64,000 nucleotides of DNA, taken from assembly GCA_017643025.1 (NCBI GenBank), contig JAEPOG010000001.1:558001-622000 (forward strand), written 5' to 3'. Shown here one piece after another: positions 18,462-27,539 of the stretch. The DNA is from Rhizobiaceae bacterium. GTDB lineage: Bacteria; Pseudomonadota; Alphaproteobacteria; Rhizobiales; Rhizobiaceae. Position numbers and translations under genes: made by a program. The notes beneath the pieces are model-generated. The model was not told the DNA's origin and made no database searches. It saw nothing but the letters and a program-made list of their open reading frames with translations. Numbering within the stretch: position 1 is the first letter of the stretch; each line of letters starts with the position of its first letter.

Positions 18462-19847
18462 CTACTCCAGCGCCTCCACCAGCGCCTGCACGAGCCCCTG
18501 CGGCTTGTAGCCGAGTTTCTGTGGCGTCAGGCCCATTCGGACAACAACCAGATTGGCGGAAGGAACCACGGTGGTCGTCTGTCCGTCATGGCCGAGAAAC
18601 CAGTAGGCGTCTGCCGGTAGCGTGAAGCCCGTGTCCGAATGCTGATCTTCCGGCGTGGTGCCGCGTGGCCCGTGCAGCCATAGCTGCCCGCGCCCATAGG
18701 CGCCATCCGAGGCCGGCGCCGGGTCGCGCATCCAGTCCACATAGCCCGGCGGTAGGATCGCATTGCCGTTCCACACCCCGCCCTGCAGCATGAACTGGCC
18801 GAAGCGCGCCCAGTCCCGCGCCGTCGCATAGAGATATGAAGAGCCGACGAGAGTGCCCCTCGCATCTGTCTCGAGGATCGCACTGTCCATGCCAAGCGGC
18901 CCGAACAGCGCACGGCGGGGCCATTCCAGGGCAGTCTGCGGATCGTCGAAGGTGTTCTGCCAGATGCGCGACAGCATCACCGCGGTTCCGGACGAATAGT
19001 AGAAATTCTCGCCGATTGCCGCCACCAGCGGCTTGTCCGCTGCAAACGACGCCATATCGGGTTCCAGGTAGAGCATGCGTGTTACGTCGGTGACGTCGCC
19101 ATAATCTTCGTTGAAGGCAAGCCCGCTCGACATCGACATCAGGTCGGCCAGCGCAATCTCGTCGCGGTCGTCGGTTTCCCACAACTCGAACAGACCGGTA
19201 CGCTCGAGTTCGATGCGCCCGTCTGCAACCGCAGCGCCGATGATGGCAGCGTTCACCGATTTGGTCATCGACCAGCCGAGCAGCGGCGTTTCGGGTCCGA
19301 AGCCTTCGCCATAGCGCTCGCCGATAATCCGGCCATTGTGCACGACCACGACGGCCCGCATGCCTGGACCGGTCATCGCCGGATCGTCGAGGATCGCGTC
19401 CAAAGCCGGGTCCTGTGACGGCGCCACCTGATTGCCGGCCGGCCACAGTGCGTCGCTGTTGCGCGGTTGCGCCGGCGGAAGCGAATAGGTCTGCGCCGCG
19501 CGCACATCGCCATCGGGCACCGCCGCGCAGCCCAGCCCCTCGCGGCTGGCGGCCACGCTTTCTCCGAATAGGCCGAACAGTGCCGCCGACACCGTACCGG
19601 CTTCGCGGTCGACGTCGATATCGACCAGGCGCAGGACCGGGTGGCCGGGTGCCTGCACGTCGTTGATCAGCACCGGATCCGGCGCGCGCCCGGCGATGAA
19701 GACGTTGGAGCACACGATCTTGGCCGCATAACCGGTGGCGACGCGGATCATCGCCGGCGGCGCCGCGTAGAGCCAAACACCGATGCCCACCACCGCGACG
19801 ACAACCAGCGCAATCAGCCATTTCAGGATTTTCGCGATCACGCGCAT
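18462..19847 (-). CDS. Beta-lactamase-family serine hydrolase, membrane anchored
   Basis: 461 residues. One N-terminal membrane helix (about residues 8-28), then an extra domain to about 125, then a class C beta-lactamase/esterase fold with SMTK nucleophile motif (Ser193, Lys196), FYYSSGTAVML and the C-terminal FLGHDGQTTTVV, which replaces the KTG-like triad. These proteins are carboxypeptidase-, esterase- or 6-aminohexanoate-dimer-hydrolase-like; the substrate cannot be read from sequence. The catalytic domain probably faces the periplasm. Confidence 0.8.
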   Translation of the reverse strand: MRVIAKILKWLIALVVVAVVGIGVWLYAAPPAMIRVATGYAAKIVCSNVFIAGRAPDPVLINDVQAPGHPVLRLVDIDVDREAGTVSAALFGLFGESVAASREGLGCAAVPDGDVRAAQTYSLPPAQPRNSDALWPAGNQVAPSQDPALDAILDDPAMTGPGMRAVVVVHNGRIIGERYGEGFGPETPLLGWSMTKSVNAAIIGAAVADGRIELERTGLFELWETDDRDEIALADLMSMSSGLAFNEDYGDVTDVTRMLYLEPDMASFAADKPLVAAIGENFYYSSGTAVMLSRIWQNTFDDPQTALEWPRRALFGPLGMDSAILETDARGTLVGSSYLYATARDWARFGQFMLQGGVWNGNAILPPGYVDWMRDPAPASDGAYGRGQLWLHGPRGTTPEDQHSDTGFTLPADAYWFLGHDGQTTTVVPSANLVVVRMGLTPQKLGYKPQGLVQALVEALE

Positions 19848-20061
19848 GCCAGTGCCTCCCTAGGCCCGTCCGTCACGGAATCGCCGTCAATGGCGGGCCG
19901 AATGCGCCAGCTTTGGGCGGCGGGAGCGAAAAATCAATGACAATCGGCGATGCCCGGTGCGAGACCGGCAACCGTGACACCGCACGGCCATTGTCCTATC
20001 CCCGGGCCGGCTGGCCGGGCTCCGATTCGCCCGCGTCGGCGCGATTGGGCGGGAGAACGGC

Positions 20062-20868
20062 ATGAAGCGAATATGGCTCGCGGCAACCGCGCTCGTGTTC
20101 GCCTCAGCCTGCACGTCCACCGGCCCCAACTTGGCAGACCTCGCTCCACAGCCAAGTGGCCGCACGTCGCCGCCGACGGCCGGCCCACGTTTCGGCGACA
20201 ACGATCCGCATGAATGGTCGGGCCGCGCACCCTGGACTTATGCAGTCCATGGAACCGACGTCGCCAAATACCAGAACACAATCGACTGGCATGCGCTTCG
20301 CCGCGGCGGCATTTCCTTCGCTTTCATCAAGGCGACGGAAGGCGGCGACCGGGTGGACGAGCGTTTCCACCAGAACTGGCAGGCGGCCAAGGCGGCCGGC
20401 ATTCCGCGCGGCGCCTACCATTTCTACTATTTCTGCCGGCCGGCGCACGAGCAGGCGGAATGGTTCATCCGCAACGTGCCGCGCGATGCGAGCTCCCTCC
20501 CCCCGGTACTCGACATGGAGTGGAACCCGTTTTCGCCGACCTGCAAGCTGCGTCCGCCGGCCGCAACGGTTCAGGCCGAGATGCGCACCTTCCTAGAAAT
20601 CGTAGAGCGCCACTACGGCAAGAAGCCGATCATCTACACCTCGATCGATTTCTACGAGGACAACAACCTGCACGAGTTCCACGGCTACCCGTGGTGGCTT
20701 CGTTCGGTCTCCGCCCACCCGATTGAGCGCTACGCCGGCCGGCCGTTCCTGTTCTGGCAGTATACGGGCACCGGCGTCCTCCCCGGCATCGAGGGCGACG
20801 CCGACATCAACGTGTTCCACGGCACGGCCGCCCAATGGCGCGACTGGCTGCGCGAGAACACGGGATGA
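20062..20868 (+). CDS. GH25-family lysozyme, lipoprotein
   Basis: 268 residues, preceded by GGGAG. Signal peptide with lipobox SAC (Cys17), a short Pro/Ser linker, then a GH25 muramidase barrel: GTDVAKYQ at the first strand, FAFIKATEGGDRVDERF, and the catalytic DME in PVLDMEW (Asp151, Glu153). The domain ends with FWQYTGTGVLPGIEGDADINVF. It would cut beta-1,4 MurNAc-GlcNAc bonds at the outer membrane or periplasm. Followed after about 70 bp by a second cell-wall lytic gene in the same direction. Confidence 0.87.
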   Translation: MKRIWLAATALVFASACTSTGPNLADLAPQPSGRTSPPTAGPRFGDNDPHEWSGRAPWTYAVHGTDVAKYQNTIDWHALRRGGISFAFIKATEGGDRVDERFHQNWQAAKAAGIPRGAYHFYYFCRPAHEQAEWFIRNVPRDASSLPPVLDMEWNPFSPTCKLRPPAATVQAEMRTFLEIVERHYGKKPIIYTSIDFYEDNNLHEFHGYPWWLRSVSAHPIERYAGRPFLFWQYTGTGVLPGIEGDADINVFHGTAAQWRDWLRENTG

Positions 20869-20939
20869 GTGTATTCGCATCGAAATGACATGCTAGGCTT
20901 GTAACTGAACCCTGTTCCGACGCTTTGAGGAGATTCCCC

Positions 20940-22115
20940 GTGAGATTACCCGCTGCATTGGCCGCCATCGCCGCGCTCGGCATTTCAACTCCGGCACTCG
21001 CCCAGCAATGCGGCGGCGATTTCGGCGCATGGAAGCAGCAGGTGGCTGCCGAAGCGAGACAGGCCGGTGTCGGCCAGCGCGGCATGTCGGCGCTCGATGG
21101 CGCCCGGATCGACCAGCGCGTGCTGTCGCGCGACCGCGCTCAGGGCGTCTTCAACCAGACCTTCATCGAATTTGCCGGCCGGATGATCAATTCATACCGG
21201 CTGCAGCACGGCGCCAACAACATGCGGAAATACGCCTCGGTCTTCGAGCGCGCCGAGCGCGAATTCGGCGTGCCCGCTCCGGTCATCACCGCCTTCTGGG
21301 CGCTGGAAACCGACTTCGGCGCCGGACAGGGCGACTTCAACACGCTCAACGCCGTCGTCACTCTGGCGCATGATTGCCGCCGCCCTCACCTCTTCCGCCC
21401 GCAGATCGTGCCGCTGCTGACGCTTATCGACACCGGCGCCTACCCGGCCGACGTTACGGGCGCATGGGCCGGCGAGATCGGCCAGACCCAGATGCTGCCA
21501 TCCGATATCCTGACCAAGGGCATCGACGGCGACGGCGACGGCCGCGTCGACGTCAAGAACTCGGTGCCCGACGTCATCCTGACCACCGCCAACAAGATCA
21601 AGGCGCGCGGCTGGATAGCCGGCGTGCCGTGGATGGAAGAAGTCCGCGTGCCCGACCGTCTGCCCTGGGAGCAGACTGGCATTGTCAACCGCCTGCCCGT
21701 CTCGCAATGGGCGGCATGGGGCGTGACCAAGCGTGACGGCAGCCCGCTCACCAACACCAACCTGCAGGCCGGCCTGGCCCTGCCCATGGGCCACAGGGGC
21801 CCGGCCTTCCTCGTCTACCCGAACTACAATCTCTATCTCGAGTGGAACCAGTCCTTCGTCTACACGCTGACCGCCGCCAATTTGGCGACGCGCCTCGCCG
21901 GGGCGCCGAAATTCGACCCCCGCAACCCGCAGGAAGGGCTGTCAGGCCCGTCGATGAAACTGCTTCAGGAGAAGCTGCAGGCGCGCGGCCATGATGTCGG
22001 CGGCGTTGACGGCATCCTCGGCGAAAAGACCCGCGCCGCCGTTCGTGACGAGCAGCTCCGCCTCGGCCTTCCCGCCGACGGCTGGCCGACGCCCGCGCTG
22101 CTTTCGAATTTGTAG
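20940..22115 (+). CDS. MltB-family lytic murein transglycosylase with peptidoglycan-binding domain
   Basis: About 391 residues from a GTG at 20940 with AGGAG (20928-20932) at good spacing; the open frame extends to a TTG 15 bp upstream but lacks a site there. Signal peptide to ALA-QQ. The SLT_2 domain has the catalytic glutamate in FWALETDFG (about Glu123) and GEIGQTQMLPSDIL. A C-terminal PG_binding_1 domain covers about residues 330-390. It likely acts with the GH25 gene just upstream in wall turnover. Confidence 0.88.
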   Translation: MRLPAALAAIAALGISTPALAQQCGGDFGAWKQQVAAEARQAGVGQRGMSALDGARIDQRVLSRDRAQGVFNQTFIEFAGRMINSYRLQHGANNMRKYASVFERAEREFGVPAPVITAFWALETDFGAGQGDFNTLNAVVTLAHDCRRPHLFRPQIVPLLTLIDTGAYPADVTGAWAGEIGQTQMLPSDILTKGIDGDGDGRVDVKNSVPDVILTTANKIKARGWIAGVPWMEEVRVPDRLPWEQTGIVNRLPVSQWAAWGVTKRDGSPLTNTNLQAGLALPMGHRGPAFLVYPNYNLYLEWNQSFVYTLTAANLATRLAGAPKFDPRNPQEGLSGPSMKLLQEKLQARGHDVGGVDGILGEKTRAAVRDEQLRLGLPADGWPTPALLSNL

Positions 22116-22126
22116 GGTGCAGCCGG

Positions 22127-22477
22127 CTATTGGTGAACGAGTATGTTCACTAGCTTGCCCAGAGGATCTCGCACGAAAAAGCGCCGGACATTCCAAGGCT
22201 CGTCTGCGGGGCCGTATTCGACCGCATAGCCGCCTTCGCGCACGCGCCGCAGCGCCTCGTCCAGATCGTCCACCTCAATGGAGATGTCCGGCACCGACGT
22301 GCCCGAGCCGCCTTCCGACATGACGCTGAGCTGGACCGTCATCTGCTTATCCGAGCCGTAGGTCGCGATCCAGCCCATGTCCATCAGCACGTCGAGCCCG
22401 AGAACCGCGCCGTAGAAATGCTTCGCCGCGGCGACGTCATCCGCAGCGATGTTTGTGACGATACGCTTGACTTTCAT
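22127..22477 (-). CDS. VOC/glyoxalase-fold protein
   Basis: 116 residues from the ATG at 22477 (MKVKRIVTNIAADDVAAAKHFYGAVLGLDV). Two beta-alpha-beta-beta-beta units typical of the vicinal-oxygen-chelate superfamily are visible, the second as EEVDDLDEAL-like and FFVRDPLGKLVNIL. The function is undetermined; members range from dioxygenases to resistance proteins. It follows the membrane protein gene by 4 bp and is probably the last gene of that operon. Confidence 0.78.
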   Translation of the reverse strand: MKVKRIVTNIAADDVAAAKHFYGAVLGLDVLMDMGWIATYGSDKQMTVQLSVMSEGGSGTSVPDISIEVDDLDEALRRVREGGYAVEYGPADEPWNVRRFFVRDPLGKLVNILVHQ

Positions 22478-22481
22478 CGTC

Positions 22482-22904
22482 TCAGCCGAAGGCGACGACC
22501 GCGAGCACCAGCGCCGCCACCGAAGCAACCAGCGCGACAACGCCCAGTACAGCCATTGGTCCGGCCGGCGGCGGTGTTCCGGTACGCACCGACCTGATGC
22601 CCATCGTCTGGAGACCGATTGCTGCCATCGTCAGCACGACAACAAATGCGAGCTTGGCCCACACCATGGGCGTCAGCCCGCTCCAGCCGCCATACACAGC
22701 ATAAACCATGTGTATGCCGGTGATCCAAAGAAGCAGCAGCGCGATTGCCGAGGCGCGGCCTATGCGTCCGCGAATTTGACCGAGCGCTGGGCCAGCGCCT
22801 GCTGGAGCCGATGCAGCCGCCATGCCAATGATCATATTGGCAACGCCGCCGCCGATCCCGACAGAGAAACTCAGAAAATGGATTATCTTGGATAGTTCAA
22901 GCAC
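22482..22904 (-). CDS. Integral membrane protein with four predicted helices
   Basis: About 140 residues from a GTG at 22904 with GGAGG upstream. Four hydrophobic segments (about residues 5-25, 50-70, 75-98 and 115-138). Histidines in helix 1 (IIHFLSF) and helix 2 (ITGIHMVYAVYGG) recall small CopD/cytochrome-like four-helix proteins, but I cannot name a family. It starts 10 bp after the decarboxylase stop and so is probably co-transcribed with it. Confidence 0.68.
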   Translation of the reverse strand: MLELSKIIHFLSFSVGIGGGVANMIIGMAAASAPAGAGPALGQIRGRIGRASAIALLLLWITGIHMVYAVYGGWSGLTPMVWAKLAFVVVLTMAAIGLQTMGIRSVRTGTPPPAGPMAVLGVVALVASVAALVLAVVAFG

Positions 22905-22914
22905 GCGATCCTCC

Positions 22915-24135
22915 CTAGTCCGCCATCGTTTCGAGACTGGCAAACCCCTGCGGCGCCTCGCCTTCCTCGAATGGCGTTGTCACTTCGACGAAGTCGTCGG
23001 GATAGAAGCCGTTGAAACGCGTCCGAAGGGACAGCGAATAAGCGCCGATATGGCCGATCTCGATCCAGTCGCCGGTGTCGACGGTTTCGGGCAGCCAGAA
23101 TGGCCGCGACAGGATGTCGACCGAATCGCAGGTCGCGCCGCACACCTTGAACGGCACGATGTTCTCCGCGTCGCCATTTCGGCTCCGGATCGCCGGATCG
23201 GGGATGAAGCGCGCCGGCAGCGTGATCTTGCCGGTCCATGAATCCGACAGCGACGCCCAAATGCCGTCATTGATGTAAAGCCGCCGGCCCTTGCGCATCA
23301 GCACGCGCACGATGAGCGAGAACGCGCGGGCAACGATGACGCGCCCGGGCTCGGCAACCAGCGGCACATCGTCGAAGCCCCATTCGGAGATGTCGTCGCG
23401 CAGCCGCGCCATCAGCTCGTCGAGCGACGGCATTTCCGGCTTGCGGCTGTTCGGATCGCGCCCGTATTCGGCCGGAAACCCGCCGCCGACATCGAGCGCT
23501 GCAAGCGTCACGCCGGAGCGGTTGCGCACCCAGTCGGCCGAGGCCAGCGCCCGCTCATAAGTGTCGGGGTCCTCGATCTGGCTGCCGACATGGAAGCAGA
23601 TGCCGACCTTGAAGCCGGTGCGCGCAAGCCGGTCGAGTAGTTCAACCGCAGCTGCCGGCCCTGCGCCGAACTTCTTCGACAGCTCGTAGGCGGCACTCCC
23701 CTTGGTCTGGATGCGCACGAACACCGTCATGGAGCCCGGATCGATATCGAGCGCGCGCACCACCCGCGTCAGCTTGGTGATCTCGTCCTCGTGGTCGATG
23801 GCGATGACGCGGATACTGTAGTCCTCGAGCGCCAGCCGGATATGCGACTGCGCTTTGACCGGGTGCATGTACAGCATCTCCGCGTCCGGAGCGACCGTAC
23901 GTACAGCGGCGAATTCCGCCGGCGACGCGACGTCGAATGCGCTAACGCCGGCTTCGGCCAGCGCCTTCAGCACCAGCTGCTCGCCATTGGTCTTAACCGC
24001 GTAGGCCGTCTTGCCCGGGAACATCGCCATGAAGCGCCGGGCGTCATCCTTCAGCACCTGCGGCCGGAAACAGTAGACTGGATCGTCCGGCCTCAGCGCG
24101 AGCGCTGCCTCGCGCGCATTTTCGAATCTCTGCAT
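22915..24135 (-). CDS. Fold-type III PLP decarboxylase (ornithine/lysine decarboxylase type)
   Basis: 406 residues of the alanine-racemase-fold decarboxylase family. PLP lysine in TAYAVKTN (Lys48), FHVGSQ at about 182-187, VGGGFP, EPGR at 262-265 and the dimer-interface cysteine in GATCDSVD (Cys336). The products of family members are putrescine or cadaverine (rhizobial bifunctional lysine/ornithine enzymes) or diamines for norspermidine-type polyamines. The FDVAS and GATCDSVD context favours ornithine/lysine over arginine or DAP. No long leader is available for a speF-type RNA because a divergent gene starts 139 bp away. Confidence 0.85.
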   Translation of the reverse strand: MQRFENAREAALALRPDDPVYCFRPQVLKDDARRFMAMFPGKTAYAVKTNGEQLVLKALAEAGVSAFDVASPAEFAAVRTVAPDAEMLYMHPVKAQSHIRLALEDYSIRVIAIDHEDEITKLTRVVRALDIDPGSMTVFVRIQTKGSAAYELSKKFGAGPAAAVELLDRLARTGFKVGICFHVGSQIEDPDTYERALASADWVRNRSGVTLAALDVGGGFPAEYGRDPNSRKPEMPSLDELMARLRDDISEWGFDDVPLVAEPGRVIVARAFSLIVRVLMRKGRRLYINDGIWASLSDSWTGKITLPARFIPDPAIRSRNGDAENIVPFKVCGATCDSVDILSRPFWLPETVDTGDWIEIGHIGAYSLSLRTRFNGFYPDDFVEVTTPFEEGEAPQGFASLETMAD

Positions 24136-24274
24136 GGGGCTCCTCGCAAGCGCGGCTACACTATCAGCGCCGCCTTAGCCGAAAAAGTGCCGCCACTGCC
24201 GGTTCGATTAATGGACCAAATCAGTTTTCGGGTGGTCAGCGCACGCAGGCGCGAATAGGTCCCTCACCAGTGTC

Positions 24275-25198
24275 ATGACCTCCGCCCCGCACCCAACCCA
24301 AACGTCGATTTCCACGCGTGACTGGCTGCTGATCCTGTTGCTCGGCACGATCTGGGGCGGGTCGTTCTTCTTCGCGCGCGTTGCAGTGCAGGAGATCCCG
24401 CCTATCACCTTGGTGCTGCTGCGCGTCGCTATCGCGGCAGCTGCGCTGCAGCTCTATCTGGCGCTCGCCGGCCCCTCCTTCCGCGCTGCCCTGCCGCTGG
24501 CGGTCAGCTTTCTCGGCATGGCGGTGCTGAACAACGTCATCCCGTTTTCGCTGATGTTTGCCGGCCAGACCGCGATTGGCGCCGGGCTGGCCTCCGTGCT
24601 CAACGCGACGACGCCGTTCTGGACCATGATTCTCGCAAATGCGTTCCTGCCCGACGAGAAGCTGACACGTGCCAAGGCGCTCGGCATCGTGCTGGGAATA
24701 GCCGGCACAGCGATCATGGTCGGCCCGGGCGTGGTCGCCGGGCTTGGCGGCCCGGTCTGGGCCAAGCTCGCTCTGATCGGAACCGCCATGTCCTATTCCT
24801 TCGCCTTCATCTATGCGCGCCGGTTCCGGGGCGTCGCGCCGCAGATCGTGGCGACCGGCCAACTGACAGCATCGACGCTGATCATGATTCCCGTGGTACT
24901 GCTCGTCGATGGAACGGCCGGCCTATTTGGCGCCTCCGCAGGTGCCTGGTGGTCCGTGCTGGGCCTTGCCCTGCTTGCCACCGCCTTCGCTTATATCCTT
25001 TATTTCGCTATACTTTCTTCGGCCGGCGCGACGAATGCGTCGCTGGTAACGCTGATCGTGCCGGCAAGCGCAATCCTGCTTGGCGCTGTCTTCCTCGGCG
25101 AGCGGCTGGAAGCCTTTGAACTAGTCGGCATGGGCCTGATTGGCCTTGGCCTGCTGGTCGTCGACGGGCGGATATTCGCCCGCCGGCGGGTGCGCTAG
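24275..25198 (+). CDS. EamA-family (DMT) transporter
   Basis: 307 residues with ten hydrophobic segments in two five-helix repeats: GTIWGGSFFFARVAVQEI begins repeat 1 and LALIGTAMSYSFAFIYARRF begins repeat 2, with the usual ILLGAVFLGERLEAFELVG near the end. A small-metabolite exporter in the inner membrane; no substrate can be inferred. It is divergent from the decarboxylase gene, which makes export of an amine or amino acid conceivable but unproven. Confidence 0.83.
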   Translation: MTSAPHPTQTSISTRDWLLILLLGTIWGGSFFFARVAVQEIPPITLVLLRVAIAAAALQLYLALAGPSFRAALPLAVSFLGMAVLNNVIPFSLMFAGQTAIGAGLASVLNATTPFWTMILANAFLPDEKLTRAKALGIVLGIAGTAIMVGPGVVAGLGGPVWAKLALIGTAMSYSFAFIYARRFRGVAPQIVATGQLTASTLIMIPVVLLVDGTAGLFGASAGAWWSVLGLALLATAFAYILYFAILSSAGATNASLVTLIVPASAILLGAVFLGERLEAFELVGMGLIGLGLLVVDGRIFARRRVR

Positions 25199-25224
25199 AG
25201 GCAGCTTCATGCCTCCCAAGCTCG

Positions 25225-25240
25225 GCCGAATTTTTTCGGC
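25225..25240 (+). terminator. Hairpin after the EamA gene
   Basis: GCCGAA-TTTT-TTCGGC, a perfect 6-bp stem with a T4 loop 26 bp after the stop codon, in the otherwise unoccupied 25199-25363 stretch. The stem is short and no U-tract follows, so confidence is moderate. Confidence 0.4.
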
Positions 25241-25363
25241 TCCCGGACAAATGATTTTTTCAACAGGCCCCGTCACGCGGATTTCGCAATGAAATTGCCA
25301 CCCTTAGACAAAAGTCTTGGATGGATATTTCCCGGCGTTGCCGCAGCGCAGCATATTTTGCGC

Positions 25364-25391
25364 TTGTCTGAAGCCGGCTCTGCCATAGACT
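25364..25391 (+). promoter_or_regulatory. Candidate promoter of the 28-residue microprotein
   Basis: TTGTCT (25364-25369) and TAGACT (25386-25391) with a 16-bp spacer; 32 bp separate the -10 from the start codon at 25423. It resembles the alphaproteobacterial CTTGAC/CTATAT pattern. Confidence 0.45.
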
Positions 25392-25422
25392 CCGGCTCAT
25401 AGTCTGCAGAGGAGGCTATGAC

Positions 25423-25509
25423 ATGGGACTATCCAGACCGCTTAATGCGCTGGTCTTTTGTGCCGTGTTCGCATTCATAGGCGCAGCCGTCGTGGGGCTG
25501 CTCCCCTGA
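25423..25509 (+). CDS. 28-residue single-span membrane microprotein
   Basis: ATG at 25423, seven bases after a strong AGAGGAGG (25408-25415), encoding MGLSRPLNALVF followed by CAVFAFIGAAVVGLLP and a TGA. A short polar N-terminus is followed by one hydrophobic helix of about 18 residues. It is framed by a promoter-like pair upstream and a very strong terminator 32 bp downstream, so it forms a complete stand-alone transcription unit of about 200 nt. The function is unknown; single-span microproteins often modulate a membrane complex. The transcript could alternatively act as a small RNA. Confidence 0.6.
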   Translation: MGLSRPLNALVFCAVFAFIGAAVVGLLP

Positions 25510-25541
25510 AGGCGGGAGACACTCCCAGGTAACGAAATAGA

Positions 25542-25569
25542 GGAAAGGCCGGCGCAAGCCGGCCTTTCC
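25542..25569. terminator. Strong bidirectional terminator hairpin
   Basis: Perfect 12-bp stem GGAAAGGCCGGC / GCCGGCCTTTCC closed by a GCAA tetraloop. It lies between the microprotein gene (+) and the metF stop at 25590 (-), serving both converging transcripts. Confidence 0.8.
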
Positions 25570-25589
25570 CGTTTCCGCTGGCTGTTTGA

Positions 25590-26510
25590 TCAGGCTGCGA
25601 CAGCCCTGTGGCCGCCATTCGCCTCGCCGGGCCGAATGCCGATCAGGTGGCTCATGGCAAATGCCAGATCGGCCCGGTTCATCGTGTAGAAGTGGAAGTC
25701 GCCGACCCCGCGTTCCACAAGGTCGAGTACCTGCTCGGCCGCGACCGCCGCCGCAACCAGCGCATGCGTCTGCGGGTCGTCATGCAGGCCGTCGAAGCGC
25801 TCGGCAAGCCAGTTGGGTATGTGCGCCCCGCAGCGGCCGGCGAAATTTGCCACCTGCTTGAAATTGTGGACCGGCAGGATGCCGGGCACGATCGGGATGT
25901 AGATGCCGGCGGCCCTCGCCTTCTCGACATAGCGCTCGAACTGGTCGTTCTCGAAGAAGAACTGGGTGATGGCGCGGGTTGCGCCATTGTCGACCTTTCG
26001 CTTCAGCATGTCGAAATCGGTCGCAAAATCCGGGCTTTCTGGATGTTTTTCCGGATAGGCGGAAACCGAAACGTCGAAGTCGCCTTGCCGCCGGATCGCG
26101 CCGACCAGCTCCGCTCCGTTGGAATAGCCGCCGGGATGCGGCGTGTAGCATGCGCCAACGCCCTCGGCCGGGTCGCCGCGCAGCGCCACGAAGTTGCGCA
26201 CGCCCATGGCGACGAAATCGGCGATCACCTCATCGACCTCTGCGCGCGTGGCGTCGACGCAGGTCAGATGCGCTGCCGGTGTCAGCGAGCTTTGCGCCAG
26301 GATGCGGTTGACGGTGCGCGCGGTGCGTTCGCGCGTCGAGCCCCCAGCGCCATAGGTCACGGATACGAAATGCGGCGCCAGCGGCTCCAGCCGCTTAACA
26401 GTGTCCCACAGCCGCGCCTCCATGTCGTCGTTCTTTGGCGGAAAGAACTCGAACGACACGCGAACGCTATCGCCGATGTCGGGGCGTCGCGAGAGTCGGT
26501 ACTGGGACAT
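25590..26510 (-). CDS. metF: MetF, 5,10-methylenetetrahydrofolate reductase
   Basis: Flavoenzyme reducing methylene-THF to methyl-THF for methionine synthesis. About 306 residues from the ATG at 26510 (MSQYRLSRRPD); an in-frame ATG at 26519 is possible. Motifs: VSFEFFPPKNDDMEARLW near the N-terminus, VSVTYGAGGSTRERT, HLTCVDATRAEV, LRGDP and ITQFFFENDQFERYV. It directly follows the ArsR-methyltransferase regulator: the ATG lies just past the TGA at 26514-26512, effectively coupled. The pair is probably one transcript from the palindromic operator at 27540. Confidence 0.94.
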   Translation of the reverse strand: MSQYRLSRRPDIGDSVRVSFEFFPPKNDDMEARLWDTVKRLEPLAPHFVSVTYGAGGSTRERTARTVNRILAQSSLTPAAHLTCVDATRAEVDEVIADFVAMGVRNFVALRGDPAEGVGACYTPHPGGYSNGAELVGAIRRQGDFDVSVSAYPEKHPESPDFATDFDMLKRKVDNGATRAITQFFFENDQFERYVEKARAAGIYIPIVPGILPVHNFKQVANFAGRCGAHIPNWLAERFDGLHDDPQTHALVAAAVAAEQVLDLVERGVGDFHFYTMNRADLAFAMSHLIGIRPGEANGGHRAVAA

Positions 26511-26511
26511 G

Positions 26512-27525
26512 TCAGGCATTCTCCGTCTGAGAAGTTGAATCGTCGCCGGCAATCAGCAGCCTGCGGTCGCGCGCGAACCACAACTTGACTGTGAGACCAG
26601 GTGCCGCCGCGGCGCGGCGGTCGAAATCGCGCTTTTCGACCAGTTCGAGTTCGGCCTCCGTCAACCATTCCTCGATCTGCCGGTCGGAAAAGCCGAGCTT
26701 CACATGCGCGTGGTCGTCACGCAGGAATTCGAGCCCGTGGGTCGCGAAATCGACGATCAGCAGTCGACCGGCCGGCCGCAGCAGCCGCGCTGCTTCGGCG
26801 ATGGCAAGGCCTGGCTCCTCGAGATAGTGCAGCACCTGGTGCATGGTCACGAGATCGAAGCTGTTGCGCTCCACCGGCGGCGCATAGAGGTCGCCCTGCC
26901 GCACCTGCGCATTGGTAACACCGGCGCTGTCGAGATTGGCGCGCGCCACCGAAAGCATCTCGCGCGAAAGGTCGATGCCGACGCCGCGCCGGTAGAGCGG
27001 CGCGAAGAGTTCCAGCAGGCGGCCGGTACCGGTGCCGAGATCGGCCATCGCCTGAAAGGGTGTGTCGCCGATCAGCTTCAGCATCGCCGTTTCCACCGCC
27101 TGGTCGGGCACATGCAAAGAGCGGATACGGTCCCAACTGGCGGCATTGGCGCTGAAATATTCGGCCGCGCGCTGCTCGCGGCGGCGTTTGACGATGACCA
27201 GCCGCTCGAGGTCGCGGCTGACGATCGGGTCCGACAGATCGACCCGCGAAACCGCGCCGGCGACGAATTCGCGCGCGGCTTCCGCGTCGGACAGCCGGAA
27301 ATAGGCCCAGGACCCTTCCTGATACCGTTCGATGAGCTGCGCATCGAGCAGCAGCTTCAGGTGGCGCGAAACGCGCGGCTGCGACTGATTGAGCACCTCC
27401 GTCACGTCGGAGACCGTCAGGTCGCCCCGCGACAGGAGCAGCAGAATGCGCAGCCGGCTGGATTCGGCCGCCGCCTTCAATGTATCAACCATGGCGTTGA
27501 GCGCGATGGACGAACGGCTGAGCAT
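26512..27525 (-). CDS. ArsR-type regulator fused to a SAM-methyltransferase domain
   Basis: 337 residues. N-terminal winged helix (about 12-85: AAAESSRLRILLLLSRGDLTVSDVTEVLNQSQPRVSRHLKLL) and a C-terminal class I methyltransferase fold with motif I MADLGTGTGRLLELFAP (about 163-179), GIDLSREMLSVA, and LHYLEEPGLAIAEAARLLRPAGRLLIVDF. The methyltransferase half probably serves as a SAM or SAH sensor, as proposed for SahR-type regulators of the methionine cycle; this is inference. It sits immediately upstream of metF. The start is supported by GGAAGG and by the palindrome 15 bp upstream. Confidence 0.85.
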   Translation of the reverse strand: MLSRSSIALNAMVDTLKAAAESSRLRILLLLSRGDLTVSDVTEVLNQSQPRVSRHLKLLLDAQLIERYQEGSWAYFRLSDAEAAREFVAGAVSRVDLSDPIVSRDLERLVIVKRRREQRAAEYFSANAASWDRIRSLHVPDQAVETAMLKLIGDTPFQAMADLGTGTGRLLELFAPLYRRGVGIDLSREMLSVARANLDSAGVTNAQVRQGDLYAPPVERNSFDLVTMHQVLHYLEEPGLAIAEAARLLRPAGRLLIVDFATHGLEFLRDDHAHVKLGFSDRQIEEWLTEAELELVEKRDFDRRAAAAPGLTVKLWFARDRRLLIAGDDSTSQTENA

Positions 27526-27539
27526 GGCACCTTCCTCAA

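Noticed and set aside
24136..24274. speF-type RNA leader of the decarboxylase gene
   Set aside because: Known leaders are several hundred nt long; only 139 bp separate the divergent start codons and no matching core is seen.
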